From the IMG/VR virus record IMGVR_UViG_3300047552_001097, positions 107,918-171,917 of that record: a stretch of DNA of 64,000 nucleotides. One strand, 5' to 3'. Made by a program: the position numbers and the translations under genes. The DNA comes from a virus. The notes beneath the pieces were generated by a model. The model was not told the origin of the DNA. It ran no database searches and saw only the letters and a program-made list of their open reading frames with translations. This document shows, in pieces, positions 63,736-64,000 of the stretch. Numbering within the stretch: the first letter of the stretch is position 1; each line of letters starts with the position of its first letter.

Positions 63736-63840
63736 TTACTTAGATTCCTTATTCTTAATATCTTTAATCTCAACCATCTCAGAGGAGTTTCTAGATTTAT
63801 AGTTTCTAGATTTATCTTTATTAGACTGTTCTTCTTTCAT
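63736..63840 (-). CDS. Very small hypothetical protein, 34 aa
   Basis: ATG at 63840, TAA at 63736, directly adjoining the next gene's start. Almost wholly charged (Lys/Glu/Ser/Asn; MKEEQSNKDKSRNYKSRNSS), so it is disordered. Real coding is likely because its start overlaps the upstream stop (ATGA) and its stop abuts the next ATG. Confidence 0.5.
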   Translation of the reverse strand: MKEEQSNKDKSRNYKSRNSSEMVEIKDIKNKESK

Positions 63841-63980
63841 TTTAGTAGATTAGATAATAGGTAATTAATATTGATTATATATTGGTCTATCTCTGGAGTA
63901 GTACCTACTGGAAGAATATACTCTTTACCATTAAGGGTCCAGCTACATGTATCTTTAGGTAAGTCTTTGTATTCTGCCAT
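63837..63980 (-). CDS. Small hypothetical protein, 47 aa
   Basis: ATG at 63980 with AAGGAG about 11 bases upstream, running to a TGA at 63837 that overlaps the next ATG (ATGA). Sequence MAEYKDLPKDTCSWTLNGKEY suggests a beta hairpin, then a terminal helix. Unknown function. It heads a tightly packed operon of small genes; earlier genes lie outside the window. Confidence 0.55.
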   Translation of the reverse strand: MAEYKDLPKDTCSWTLNGKEYILPVGTTPEIDQYIININYLLSNLLK

Positions 63981-64000
63981 AAGAGGGTCTAACTCCTTAA

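Noticed and set aside
1-64000. tRNA genes, CRISPR arrays, insertion sequences, integrase
   Set aside because: Looked for cloverleaf-like segments, regular spacer arrays, transposase motifs and tyrosine/serine recombinase motifs; none was convincing by eye.

Overview
This window is part of the genome of a large, AT-rich, lytic-type tailed phage that most likely infects a cyanobacterium. The clearest host clue is a 50-codon gene at 62181-62333 (minus strand). It carries the high-light-inducible (Hli) chlorophyll-binding signature (E-x-x-N-G-R-x-A-M-x-G-F), which is known only from oxygenic phototrophs and their phages. An adenosylcobalamin-dependent (class II) ribonucleotide reductase, an Hsp20 and a ThyX-type thymidylate synthase are consistent with this. 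No capsid, portal or terminase gene is visible, so the head module lies outside the window. No tRNA, CRISPR array or insertion sequence was seen, and no gene-free stretch exceeds 300 bases.

Layout. 0-9.7 kb: replication and recombination, with dUTPase, a DnaN-like sliding clamp, a family A DNA polymerase split into two genes around a 55-codon ORF, a PD-(D/E)XK nuclease, RecA and a stand-alone intein-like LAGLIDADG protein. 9.8-18.1 kb (plus): a tail-fibre module of four fibre genes with recurring 'ATT-x-W-V' units, ending in a peptidase S74 chaperone and a second free-standing S74-like gene. 18.2-31.9 kb (mostly minus): small unknown genes around a MoxR ATPase/VWA pair and the ribonucleotide reductase. 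32-35.2 kb: an M23 peptidase with small membrane proteins (probable lysis/envelope cassette) and a sigma factor. 35.3-37.3 kb (plus): GroES followed by a very divergent GroEL-like protein. 37.3-51.6 kb: a divergent photolyase-like gene, a ClpA-type unfoldase, a UvrD-like helicase, a tandem ThyX-like protein, a cytidine/dCMP deaminase, Hsp20, a dNMP kinase-like protein, a 5'-3' exonuclease and a PrsW-like membrane protease. 51.6-58.6 kb (plus): two large fibre/tailspike genes, one built of ten 47-residue repeats. 58.6-64 kb (minus): a ubiquitin-like conjugation cassette of the PRTRC type (E2-like, JAB/JAMM, ubiquitin-like, E1/ThiF), with hli, a macro domain gene and small unknown genes just upstream.

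How it fits together. Deoxynucleotide supply (Dut, RNR, ThyX-like, deaminase, dNMP kinase) supports an AT-rich genome copied by its own polymerase and clamp. Several genes act on protein fate (GroES/GroEL-like, Hsp20, ClpA-like, MoxR-VWA, PrsW, JAB, E1/E2-like), which is a heavy investment in remodelling or modifying proteins. The PRTRC-like cassette in a phage is the most exciting candidate system. Strong bidirectional hairpins separate convergent units. Two divergent intergenic regions carry a T4-late-like TATAAATA motif, with a 14-base identical copy ahead of two plus-strand operons.

Functions come from motif reading by eye. No database search, structure prediction or computed composition was available.
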